A stretch of 64,000 nucleotides of DNA from Mesostigma viride (lineage: Eukaryota; Streptophyta; Mesostigmatophyceae; Mesostigmatales; Mesostigmataceae): NCBI GenBank assembly GCA_009746045.1, contig RPFO01000333.1:1151674-1215673 (forward strand). The letters run 5' to 3'. The translations under genes were made by a program, and so were the position numbers. Under the pieces are notes generated by a model. That model ran no database searches, was not told the origin of the DNA, and worked only from the letters and a program-made list of their open reading frames with translations. Position 1 is the first letter of the stretch; each line of letters begins with the position of its first letter. This document shows, piece after piece, positions 53,681-64,000 of the stretch.

Positions 53681-56600
53681 TTACCTGATGCCAGGGGGTT
53701 GTGAATAGTAACCAAAGAGAAAGCATAGCACGTAAGTTGGAAAGGGCCACACGAGCAAACATCGACACTGCTAAACAGCCGTACCATGGATACCACTTGT
53801 CGAATGGGTACAGAGCGAATAGGGTTGCATCGCCCCTGGACAAAGGCAGGATGACACCTCCCAACTGAATTGACATTCCAGGCCGGCCATACCACAGAAT
53901 TCACATCACAGGTACTAAAGACACAGAGATGAGTTGAATGCAAGCAACAAATGGGATGACTCGTGGGCACGTACATGGACGCCATGTTGTTGGCAGAGAG
54001 GATCTCAATCCAGTAACCGTCGGGATCTTGGATGAATGCCAAGCCCTTCATCTTGCCTGGGAAATTTGGGACCGGCATGAGTGTGGGGAGCAGGTATAGC
54101 AGCAAACGAGGCGAGACACAATGTGTGCTGTGTGTGAGGATTAGGCAGGGGTGGCAGAAAAACAACAGGGTATGCAGCCCACAGCAGTGTACATACCACA
54201 AAGGCATCTTGGTGGCCATTACAGACAAAACAAGCGGAGCATAAAACAGTGCCACTTGAGGAGCAGGTGCCAGAATAATTGGGCGACAGGATTTGAGAAA
54301 AAATTGGATCCCGTGGCCACACACTCGATGGACCCAACACACGCGATGGGCCCATGGTGTCCAAATCATCGTACGCTTGCATGCCTCCCGGTCTTTAACT
54401 ACTTGGCCGTTTATTCACACGCCGACACGGCTTGTCTCACTGAATACAGGCAGTTTGATTGTCATGCCCACAATAGCACTACTCCCACTTGACAGAGGTG
54501 GCCCCATAGACAACTTGCAAGCGGCAACACATGCCCTCCATGACCCTAAACTTTTGACTGTTGAGATCCATGTGAAAGAGTGCTCGGCCAGCTGGCAAGG
54601 AGATCCTAATGAAAGTGCGACATCATAGAAGGTCGACCACCCCTTTCCCCCCCCATGCACGCTCAGGCACCACACCAGCCACAGCCCCAGGTAGGGCCGC
54701 TATCCGGTAGAGCCTGGCAGCTGCCACCGCATGTGTGTCTGCGCCCGCTCACCATCGTTGGGCTTCTTCACGAACTTGACACCCAGCGACTCAAAACGGT
54801 CGCACGCCTTGTCCACGTTGGGTACCATCAGGCCAATGTGCCCTGCCCCGCCAAAGATGGGCCATCGGGAGTGGGAACACACGATGAGGCACAGAAGCCA
54901 GACCATGCGCGGCAACCATGGGTGGTGGCCAACACAGCACGGCAACCATGGGTGGTGGCCAACAGAGCACGGCAACCATGGGTGATGGCCAACACAGCAC
55001 GGCAACCATGGGTGGTGGCCAACACAGCGCGGCAACCATGGGTGGTGGCCAACACAGCACGGCAACCATGGGTGGTGGCCAACAGAGCACGGCAACCATG
55101 GGTGGTGGCCAACACAGCACGGCAACCATGGGTGGTGGCCAACACAGCGCGGCAACCATGGGTGGTGGCCAACACAGCACGGCAACCATGGGTGGTGGCC
55201 AACAGAGCACGGCAACCATGGGTGGTGGCCAACACAGCGCGGCAACCATGGGTGGTGGCCAACACAGCACGTCAACCATGGGTGGTGGCCAACACAGCAC
55301 GGCACAAAGCCAGCATGCATGGTGGCATGGTCAGAAAACCGTCGGCGTCATAGTGCCGTAGTGTACCCAGGAACCAATGGCCGGGAGCTGATGCCAGATG
55401 GGTCGTATGCTATACATGGAAATGGCACGCCCAGCACCATGACAATAAGGGCATGCACTATGCATGGTAAACGGGGCCACCAGGATGGTCAGGTGGCGGG
55501 TGCAGGCAGTATGGGTCTCTATTGTCCACGGCGCGAGCAGGAGAAGAAACTAAAAGAGCCTAGCTTCTCTATGAATCTAGCCTAGCTATCTAACTAGCTA
55601 TAGCCTGGAATGCAGTATCATTTTCAAGACACTACACGCCCCTGGACCTAGTTACTCCCGGCCTTATTGTTCAGCCATTCTTGTTCGGCATGACATCGTG
55701 GCTCTTCTGTGGCTTTAACCCCAGGAGCTGCTGGCCCCACATGCCACTCAACGTGCCATTCTTCCTAGAGCTATCGACGGTACCAAGTGGCGCCATACCC
55801 AAGTGGTAGATTGCAGGCAGGAGCAGGAGCAAGCTTAGTGGAGGCACACAGTATGCATCGCACGGCCCAGTACGGTAGCACCAAGCGGCCGATCGTCTGT
55901 CACATGCAGAAAGGGCGTGTGTAGACCAACACCACTGTCAAGGTCACAAACAAGGAGTAACTTGGAAAGAACAACATACTAGTATCCTACACGCTTCTCG
56001 CTGCGTGGCGGGCCAGCGTACCGAATCCGCGCGGTTCCGTGTTGCCGTTGTGGTACCCCGCAAAGTTGGGGTCGGACTCGGTGCCCCAGTTGCTGCGGGG
56101 AGGGGGGGTTTAGGGATCATCGCCCATCAGCCGTAGAGACACAAGCACGGAAGGTGCGAGCAGGTGGGGGGGCAAGCGTGGCGGCGTGTGGGCAGTAAGT
56201 ACTTGCGCCCTGTGGCTCACGCCGGTGAACACGGGACCGGGGGGGGGGGGGGGGGGGGGGCAATAGCAGGAGCAGCCTTGCTTTCAAAAAAAATCCATTC
56301 GTTAGTCAAGGCTTCGTGGCGCCTGCCCTTTGCAACCCCACAGGATGTCTGCCAGGTGCCATCAACAATGAACATGATCCCAGCACAGGCCTGGTGCTGG
56401 GGCGCTGGTTGCTAGGGTGGGCTGGCAGGGACATGTTAAGCGAGTCAGGCATTTGGCACCATATGTGACCTGGCCTAGTCAAGGAATATAGCGAGGTGGG
56501 GGGATTGGCCAAAATAATAGTGCACACCGGACACCCAGCACAGGAGAGCTGCTTGCCCTGGCACTCCGCATCTTCCCGCCGCACAAAGAGGTAGGGGGGC

Positions 56601-59367
56601 AGCACGGTGGGCAGCCAGCGGTGGTCCTGTAGGAGCCGAGCTCCAATATCACCCGCTCTGATGTCAGGCAAGTGCGGCGCGGGCACGGCTGAGCCACGTC
56701 CCTAGTCCACAACACACCATCAAGACAGAGGGGGGCGCATGCCTGGGCAACATTTCGTATCCCTGTCACCCGCCCCTAATCTCTGGCCTTAATGTTGCCT
56801 TCATGTGGCTCTTGCCTTTACGTGCTCGCCCACCACGTCTCACTATCGTGACCCCGCCGGCGTGGTGCAACAGGCGCGGTGGTCCCACTCGACCGACCAG
56901 AACACTTGAAACAAGCGCTAGCCACCACACGGCCAAGGAGGAGCGGGAGCGACACGTGGCGGCACCTACTGCGTGAGCTCCAGCGTCGCCTTTTGTGAGA
57001 AGGTCCACCGTGTGCGCTCGACGGGGTCCGTGGGGATGTTCTCCGGTCTCTGCCGCCATGCAACATCAGGGCGAGAAGATATCAGGGCGTCGGGGTGACA
57101 GGTGGCGCACGCATATGCAGGTTAGTGTACATGCGATGTCTGCTGTGTGTGGGGGGAGCATTTTCTTGTCTGGTTACATACTCAGGTCTCCTTGACATAC
57201 TCAGGTATCCGCCACCAGCATGCACGATCAGGTATACATCAAGCATGGGGGGACCATGCACTGGGCCGGTGGTGGGTGATTCCGTCCATAACAGTGCACA
57301 CCATGGCGACATGTGGCCGCTTCATGCAAGGAAAGCGACAGGTGTCCCTGGGCGCTAGCTACCTGGGTGGGAAACTTCTCCTTTCGAGCGCAGGCAGAAG
57401 CACCCTCGTGGCAAGCCGGCCATTGTGGAACGGATATAGCAAGGATACAGATGCCATAAGCCCCCCAGGTGAAGTGCCACCGTGCATACTGCCCGCCGCG
57501 TGCATCGCGCAGGGTTATACTGCCCCCCGCGTGTATCGCGCAGGGTTATACTGCCCCCCGCGTGTATCACGCAGGGTTATACTGTCCCCCGCGTGCATCG
57601 CGCAGGGTTCCGTAGACGATCCGCCGACGTGGTTTGTGACCGTGGGTCGCACAAGCCCTGGACCGTGCAAGCACCCCGCCGTTCGCACGCGCGTTGCCAT
57701 GACATACCGTGCGCACTTGCCGCCGTCACCACCATACCATGCCACCAACGAAACAAGCCCCATACTGGCACACGCCACGCGTACAATCCATCCAGCGGGC
57801 CAGTGGCGGTCACGTGCTGCGTTGTCAGAGCTAACCTGCCCACCACACACGGCTCCCCAGCTCAGCAACAGCTTGCCAAGACCTCACCAAGCCCTCCCCA
57901 ACAGGAAGGCGGGAACCACCCGCGCGTTGCGTACCTGCCTGCGCGCCATGCATGCGTCACAGGCATGCATACTCAGGGCATACTCAGGGCATACTCATGG
58001 CGTGCGTCTACAAGCCAGCTCACCTCAAACCCCATGAAGTAGAGCGAGAACTTCATGGCGGGGAAGTCCAGGCGACGCAGCAGCCTGGCGGCGCGCACAT
58101 GACCCACGCGGGCGAGCGAGGCAGGTGAACAACATCATGACCACCGTGGGGGACGCAAGCGGGTGATCTGGGTCATGAACCGAGGCGGGTGATGAGGGTA
58201 GGTCACCCATGCAGAAGATCATCTCGACCCAACCCACGGCGCGCGCAACCACGAGGAGGCCACGCCACCCCGTCCGCACGCAGACCCGGGATCCGCAGAT
58301 GCGTGTTGGCAGGTGCATCGTGGCACAGTTGCAACAGAGCAATAATAGCATGCGCAGTGACGACGGATGCTCAGACCCGCGCCGAGACATGGCTCACAGC
58401 CTGCATAGTGACCTTGCGACGGATGCACAGTGACCTTTCGGTACCCAACCAGAGGAGCCACCAGCGGGGACCACCTTTAACTAATAAACATTTCGACTGC
58501 GTCACGTGAGCCACCATGCAGCCGATGCTTTTGCAACCGTGGAGAGGAAGACGTAGGAGAGCTGGTCCACTAGTCCAGCCCACGGATACATGGGTGGCCG
58601 AATAACGACGCCGACAAGCCATGCGCCGGAGAGTGGTTAGCCAGCGGCGCTCTGCGTGGGCAGGATGCCGCGGGGACCCAACGGGCGTTTGCTTGCGCCC
58701 GGCACGTACCGCATGCCCAGCACGCGCGTGTAGAAGTCGAGCGACACCTTGGGGTCCTTGATGCGGAACATCTGCACGACGTCAGGCAGTGCCATCATCC
58801 GGCGACGCCATCAGCCGGCAGGTGCAGGCCATGGCATGGCGACACCATCAGGCCAAGCAGCAGATGGAGACAAGGGGCCTGTGTTATTGCATTTGCCATG
58901 TTGCGAGCAGCCTTACAAGAAGCTGAAATGTCTAATAATAATAATCTCATTCCATCCTGTGCCGGCATGTATACATCCCCCCTGGGAGTAGGCGTCGACA
59001 GCGGAGCCATTGGGGCCCTCCGCGTGATGGGCCCACTAGCACGCGGACCGAAAATCGGGCCAACAGTCCCGCACCAGACACCATGCCAGCGAACAATGTG
59101 GCCAACAAGTGGGCAAGAAGGCTGCTGGCCGACAAGTGGGCAGGGAGGGCATGCGGCGCAGATGCGAGTAACAAAGGGGGCACGTGACACGGGGCATGCC
59201 GTCACGCGGGGCATGCAACAAGGGGGCGTGGTGGAAAGAGGGCATCGGACGGCAGGGTGTCTGCTCCGCACCGTCTGTTGGAAGATGAAGTCCTGCGTGG
59301 AGGGGTCAGGCTCCGCGCACACACCGGGCGTGTGGGCCTCATCAGGCAGGGTGGGAACCTCCTCCAT
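53681..59367 (-). CDS. GLO1: Glyoxalase I (lactoylglutathione lyase)
   Basis: Eight exons in transcript order: 59367-59272, 58771-58710, 58084-58024, 57049-56970, 56092-56022, 54842-54753, 54056-53975, 53684-53681; phases agree, 181 aa (human enzyme 184). The protein runs [11 protein letters not shown]…[20 protein letters not shown]…[17 protein letters not shown]…GFGHIGLMV…[18 protein letters not shown]…NNMASM. All four metal ligands are present: Gln31 (QQT), Glu97 (LELTH), His125 (GFGHIG), Glu171 (WIEI). It isomerises the hemithioacetal of methylglyoxal and glutathione to S-lactoylglutathione, probably in the cytosol as no targeting peptide is visible. It is the Zn-type, single long-chain eukaryotic form. 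The last exon (one coding base plus TAA) is inferred from phase and from the family's usual end (…MATLM); it is less certain than the rest. Introns carry 30-bp and 31-bp arrays. Confidence 0.96.
54907..55305. repeat. 30-bp tandem repeat, about 13 copies
   Basis: Unit gcacggcaaccatgggtggt plus ggccaacaca, with gcgcgg and aacaga variants arranged in a higher-order pattern of about five units. It lies in the GLO1 intron directly upstream (minus sense) of exon 54842-54753, ending about 65 nt from its acceptor. Confidence 0.95.
55306..56021. other. Rest of a GLO1 intron
   Basis: Noncoding part of the intron between exons 56092-56022 and 54842-54753. Apart from ctagc-rich sequence near 55560-55610 nothing was recognised. 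Confidence 0.5.
56093..56969. other. GLO1 intron with poly-G tract
   Basis: Contains a run of about 20 G at 56241-56260 on the plus strand. No gene-like content. Confidence 0.5.
57486..57609. repeat. 31-bp tandem repeat, four copies
   Basis: Unit atactgccccccgcgtgtat plus cgcgcagggtt, in the GLO1 intron between exons 58084-58024 and 57049-56970. Confidence 0.9.
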
Positions 59368-61411
59368 GGCAGCGCGTATGGGAGATGGGCGGTGGCGGGG
59401 GGGGCGGGGGGAGACCTTGCCCTGTGCGTAGGAGGGGGAGGGGGGGGATCAGGGACAAGCAGAGCAACACAGCATGGGCGGAGACAGAACTAGGCATACC
59501 GACACGACCAGATGCACCAACAAGCCCACATGTGCCAAGATGGATTAAACACCAAACATCAGGATTACCAAACTCGAGCAAGCTGTGCCATCAAGCACGC
59601 CACAACACCAGATGCAGGATAGCATGTGCAGGCGGAAGGGTGATAGTCTGGATTTCTAAATCTAGCAGCGTTAACGAAACCACTCCCATACACTGGCGCG
59701 CACACAACAGGCACGCCCATAGCTCATGTAACAGTCATTGTAGGCTCACTCCAACTGTCACTTGTGGATCGAACGACGCATTCCTTGGTCTCTTTAGTCA
59801 ACATGTACAACCACACGGGGATGGCCAAACGATTCCTTCCTCGGTCTCCCCTCTCTTTTGTCAACATGTACAACCACACGGGGATGGCCAAACGATTCCT
59901 TCCTCGGTCTCCCCTCTCTTTTGTCAACATGTACAACCACATGGGGATGGCCAAAGCCACGGACAAGCAGCCAAATTGCCAGCGTGGCGGTCAGCAGAGA
60001 GGACCATCAGGAACTTTTCGGTCAACAAACCTGCAAGAGGGCACACTGCAGCAGAATGCACAATGCAGGCCATAAAACCAGGCATATTGCCGATTGTCTC
60101 GCAGCAAACCAATAGTTTAACCCGTTATTCCCTCCACAGTAGACTTGACTGCTCGATAGCTACAATAATCTTTGGACGGCCGGTCCTCCAACTGCCGCTA
60201 ATGCCTGGTTTCCACAATGCCTCCGAAATACTTACGTTGAGTCTAGGCTACCCAATAGGTATTTGGATGAGTGACCCGCATTGGCCACAGCCAGCACTAC
60301 TAATACCTGAAGTAGTGCAACAACATCACTATTTCGGTTCCTGCGCCAACAATTGTAGTATGCGCGGACCCTTGAAAATGTATTCTGCCTAGCATCCGCT
60401 GCCTTGAAAACTAGCCTTCGAAACTAGCCTCCAGAGAAGCATTCATTGGAGCTATCCCACGTCCTTACATGCTAGACTATGAATGCATACGCTAGGCAGC
60501 CCCCTAGACCGTCACATGCTACAAAATGATTTGTAAAACGGTATGAAAAAGTTCACTGCCGGGGAGTTTTACGCTAACGGAGTGCATTTATGGACACCAT
60601 TCCCATGGAAACGTCGGAGATTTCCAAATTCACGCTGAAAGGAGTTAGAATCTAAAATTTATACATGCGAATGTCAATGCTAGTTGAACAGCCACGACGG
60701 ACAACTGCACTCACGTTTTGAGAAACGGCAAGCCGACAGGGCAGGCTAGAGGTTGCACGCCGAGGCCTGCAGCTGCGGACTGCTGGCGTATGGGCTGGTT
60801 GGAGATTGTGCTGCACGGGAAGCGAGAATGGCCGTACAGAGCAAGAGAAGCACACAGACGCCATGGACGCCGGGGTTTTCACGTGCGAGCTGATGAAATT
60901 GCATCAATGGCATTAGATTTGCCTCTCGGGGTTGGCAGGGGCCTGGCTCTTTCTTCCGTACCGAGTTGAGCTCCGATTTGTCACGACGAAGTTCCAGGAA
61001 ATGCTGCCAGCGTGGCCGCGTGTCGCTATCTAGAAATGCACGCACGCGCATGGCGCACGCACCGCGCTGAAGTCTCCCTAATTCTGTGGTATGTACCCGC
61101 CCTTGCGTGGTCCTGCCAAGCCATGGTGCCATAGCTACTGGCGCTGTCACCCGCGCGAGAGTCGCCTGCGAGAGTCTGCAAGAGTGATGTTACGGTCAGA
61201 GGAGACGTCAAATGGACATGGCGCGGTGAGCCTGTGACAAAGGGCTTGGGGTTGCTTCGGACAGTTAAGGGAGCAGTCCTGCTGTGCAGCGACACAGCAC
61301 AATTTCTCGCCGCGAGGCAGTATAAGTTAATATTCCTGCGAGTTGAGTTCGTGGAATTCGCCTGCTGGGGTTTGAACTCGTGCTTGCTTGGTGGTGCTTT
61401 AGTCGGGAGCC
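59368..61411. other. Head-to-head GLO1/PSMA7 intergenic region
   Basis: It contains the 5' flanks of both genes. Open frames show no family resemblance. A 63-bp triplication lies at 59797-59950. Nothing else recognised. Confidence 0.5.
59797..59955. repeat. 63-bp tandem repeat, about 2.5 copies
   Basis: Gtcaacatgtacaaccacac begins at 59797, 59860 and 59923; the units continue ggggatggccaaacgattcc and ttcctcggtctcccctctct, nearly identical. It lies upstream of GLO1 and PSMA7. Confidence 0.93.
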
Positions 61412-62755
61412 ATGGCGCGGTACGACCGTGCTATTACTGTTTTCTCTCCCGATGGGCATCTGTTTCAGGTAGAATATGCTCTAGAGGCTGTTAGGAAGGG
61501 TACCACGGCGGTAGCTGTGCGGGGCACGGATATATTGGTGCTTGGTGTGGAGAAGATGTCTACTGCAAAGCTGCAGGACGCGCGCACTGTTCGGAAGATA
61601 CACAAGCTGGACGACCATGTCTCACTTGCCTTCGCCGGGCTGACTGCGGATGCCCGTGTCCTGGTAAACAAGGCCAGAATCGAGTGTCAAAGCCATAAAT
61701 TGACGCTGGACGAGCCGGTTACGGTTGAATATATTACTCGCTACATCGCCGGCATCCAGCAAAAGTACACGCAGAGCGGAGGTGTTCGCCCCTTCGGAAT
61801 TTCGACGCTCATCGTGGGATTTGATCCTGTTACTGGAACCCCTCGTCTGTATCAAACGGATCCTTCAGGAACCTACTCGGAGTGGACAGTAAGTCACTAC
61901 ATGTTTTCATGCGAGGTTTGTGCCACGAGCAAGAGCTTGTGCGTCGAACCGATCGCTTGCTGTTTTTGTGCACATATCACCAGCTGCAGCCGTCATCTGT
62001 CTGATCATAGTCTCCGTTTATGGAATTGTGTCGAAGGCAGTGGGGTGGTGTACAAGATTGAATCGTGCGAATATTGGTAATTTTGCCCGCTTGTCGTTGG
62101 CTGCTTATTTCCACAGCATCCATGTGCTCCCATAGCAGCTGTCGTTTAGGCGGCTTCACCGTTCTTTCTTTGCCGATCCTGTTTTGCAAGTTTGCGTCCA
62201 TGTGGCAGGAAGATTTACTGGTTAGAATGTGCGATGTGGCGGGTCTTGACAGCTGGCGTGCTGGCTGGCGTGCTGGCTAGTATCAAGGAGACAACCAGTA
62301 TGGCAGTCGGTGTGATGTCCTGCCGGATGCTTTCCCTCTCCAACGCCGTACGGGCTTGTGCTTCCCCTTCTTCCTGCTCCGCTCGCTTCCCCAACGCTGA
62401 CCTAACCCCATCCCTCGCCCGGGCATGTTGCCACCATCCCATGCCCGCTCGCCATGTCGTCGCCATGCTGCTGCAGGCCAACGTCACCGGTCGCAACTCC
62501 AAGACGGTGCGCGAGTTCCTGGAGAAGAACTACACCGTGTCATCCGGAGACGCGACCATCCGGCAGGCGGTGCGCGCGCTCATGGAGGTGGTCGAGTCGG
62601 GCGGCAAGAACATCGAGGTGGCGGTCATGCGGCCGGGGGAGGGGCTTACCATCCTGGGGGAGGCCGAGGTGGATGCCATCGTCAGCGCGATGGAGGCCGA
62701 GAAGGCGGCGGCGGAGGCGGCCAAGAGGCCAGCCGCACAGCCCACCGACTCGTGA
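61412..62755 (+). CDS. PSMA7: 20S proteasome subunit alpha type-7 (alpha4, plant PAD)
   Basis: Two exons, 61412-61888 and 62477-62755 (TGA), joined in phase 0: 251 aa, close to the usual 248-250. The N-terminus [20 protein letters not shown] followed by [10 protein letters not shown] is the alpha-subunit signature and specific to alpha4. Further family landmarks: [34 protein letters not shown], and in exon 2 [29 protein letters not shown], plus an Ala/Glu/Lys tail. Alpha subunits form the outer rings and gate of the 20S core and have no catalytic threonine. The start ATG sits in gccATGg with no upstream in-frame ATG of note. The intron (61889-62476) has good gtaagt and ctgcag borders. Confidence 0.97.
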
Positions 62756-64000
62756 TCGCTGCCGCCTGGTGACTTGTGACAGATGCCAGCTGCGATATCT
62801 GCCGGCAGCCGTGGTGCAAGAGAGCGTGGCAAGAAAGCATGGCAGTGGGCGGATTTGTGTTGCACAGAGCTGCCTCACATCTGCTCGTTCCTGTTGGTCA
62901 GCCTGGTTTTGTGCTGGCGCCATATCATGGGGAAGCGGGCAAGCAGTAAATGGAGTAGGATGGCTGTGTTCATGCGCGTGCAGCATGTTTCCATCTGCAT
63001 GCTGCACATTTGAAGACATTTCTGGCCTGCGCTGGTTGTCTCATTGATATGTACACGCGTGCCACACATGCACCCTGTGGGGACATTTGACCTGCACAGG
63101 GGACACTCGCAGGAGGAAACCCTGGGGCAGGATGCCTGTAGATGGCAACCTTTTGTTATTTTCTAACTCGATTACATACTTGCTGGAAAATACACATGGC
63201 TCTTTGAGCTTAGGATGCACGTTGGAAATCTTGTAGATCGGCCATGGGATCCTGGGTGCATATTATTGTTTATCAATCCACTTCAATCACCCTCCAATGT
63301 GTGCCCATTTTTTTTTAGTATATACCATGAATTCAAAGATTGATGAATTTTACAAATTAAGTGAGACAACTATGAATCACAATATTCAATTATAAAATGA
63401 CGAGATTTCAGCTGGATGTATTTTGTACTTACCAAAGCTTGCGCATATCTGCCGTTTCATGCATGCATAGTATATGCTATCCCAGTGCATGCGCGCACAT
63501 AATATCAGTTAAGATCTGGTGCATGTGGTCCTAGAACAGGGCCGATCCGGGCAGCATGGCCCACTCAACGTAGCCGGCATGCATTCATGCCCGCCTCTTA
63601 TGTACCCAGGTCCTGCCTACACTAGATACCAGCTTGGCGGACATGCATGCATGCCACATCCAGCAACAACTCAATGCAGACATGGGGTATATTGGCTTCT
63701 CTTTAGTTTGAGCCAACGTGTGCACCACAAGCAGGTTTGGCGAAATGCTAGCTTCAACAGCCCGGGCCCCTCTTTCCCCATTCCCCCAAGGCGGGCTCAA
63801 ATTACACGCTTTGTTTGTCACAGCCTGCAGGCTGGAAGCTCGCCAGGCTCATTACAATAGGTAGATGGGTAGCACTTACATGATACAGTTGCATGGCCCG
63901 AGACCATTAAACACTTCATACTTTATGCGGTTTAAGTGCAGTCCTCAGCTCCCCAATGGGGAAACACTGGTCATCCTGCCAGGGCGCCACCTCTACGTGG
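62756..64000. other. 3' flank of PSMA7, no gene seen
   Basis: 3' UTR and intergenic sequence, AT-richer between 63150 and 63500. Tggcctgcgctggttgtctc at 63023 also occurs near 53583. No open frame with family features. Confidence 0.5.

Noticed and set aside
54655-55361. Open frames over the 30-bp array ([10 protein letters not shown] / [10 protein letters not shown])
   Set aside because: It lies within a GLO1 intron whose flanking exons join perfectly in phase.
60746-61150. Minus-strand open frame upstream of PSMA7
   Set aside because: No recognisable motifs and no conserved pattern; left as unassigned intergenic sequence.

Overview
The window reads as nuclear DNA of a green-lineage (Viridiplantae) eukaryote, most likely an alga or other early-branching form that builds cilia. 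Evidence: GT-AG introns throughout; a plant-type G-box-binding bZIP factor carrying the proline-rich MFMR domain; a fabG with a plastid-transit-like N-terminus; a CEP164-type WW protein (a family tied to basal bodies and cilia); and high GC with heavy minisatellite load. I do not name a species.

Six protein genes were rebuilt exon by exon; exon phases agree at every junction given except one in the bZIP gene. From left to right: a CEP164-like WW gene (-, 339-18428, both ends incomplete); a GBF/bZIP factor (+, 20464-34301); the kinetochore protein NUF2 (-, 35413-44634, 12 exons); plastid 3-oxoacyl-ACP reductase fabG (+, 45698-49265, 10 exons); glyoxalase I (-, 53681-59367, 8 exons); and proteasome subunit alpha-4/PSMA7-PAD (+, 61412-62755, 2 exons). 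They form three head-to-head pairs (WW/GBF, NUF2/fabG, GLO1/PSMA7). No shared pathway is evident; five are housekeeping or regulatory genes.

The remarkable part is the introns. Nearly all large tandem arrays (units of 7, 9, 14, 28, 30, 31, 36, 39, 42, 44, 45 and 68 bp, up to about 9.8 kb in total) lie inside introns of these genes and spare the exons. In the WW gene five of six resolved introns hold a different array, each within about 0-45 nt of a splice site. Two arrays (42 bp and 44 bp) contain a copy of the end of the preceding exon plus its 5' splice site, so dozens of duplicate donors follow the real one. The 42-bp unit is a multiple of three and open in the coding frame. The very long open frames through these arrays are products of repetition, not separate genes.

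Between fabG and GLO1 (49.5-53.5 kb) lies a decayed non-LTR (LINE) retrotransposon on the minus strand, with a frameshifted ORF1 and C-terminal reverse-transcriptase remnants. Two about 95% identical, oppositely oriented SINE-like elements bracket its 3' end. Short motifs resembling 3' ends of other retroelements are scattered near 19.2, 34.9, 45.0, 53.4 and 54.4 kb. Stretches without genes are stated as such in the feature list.
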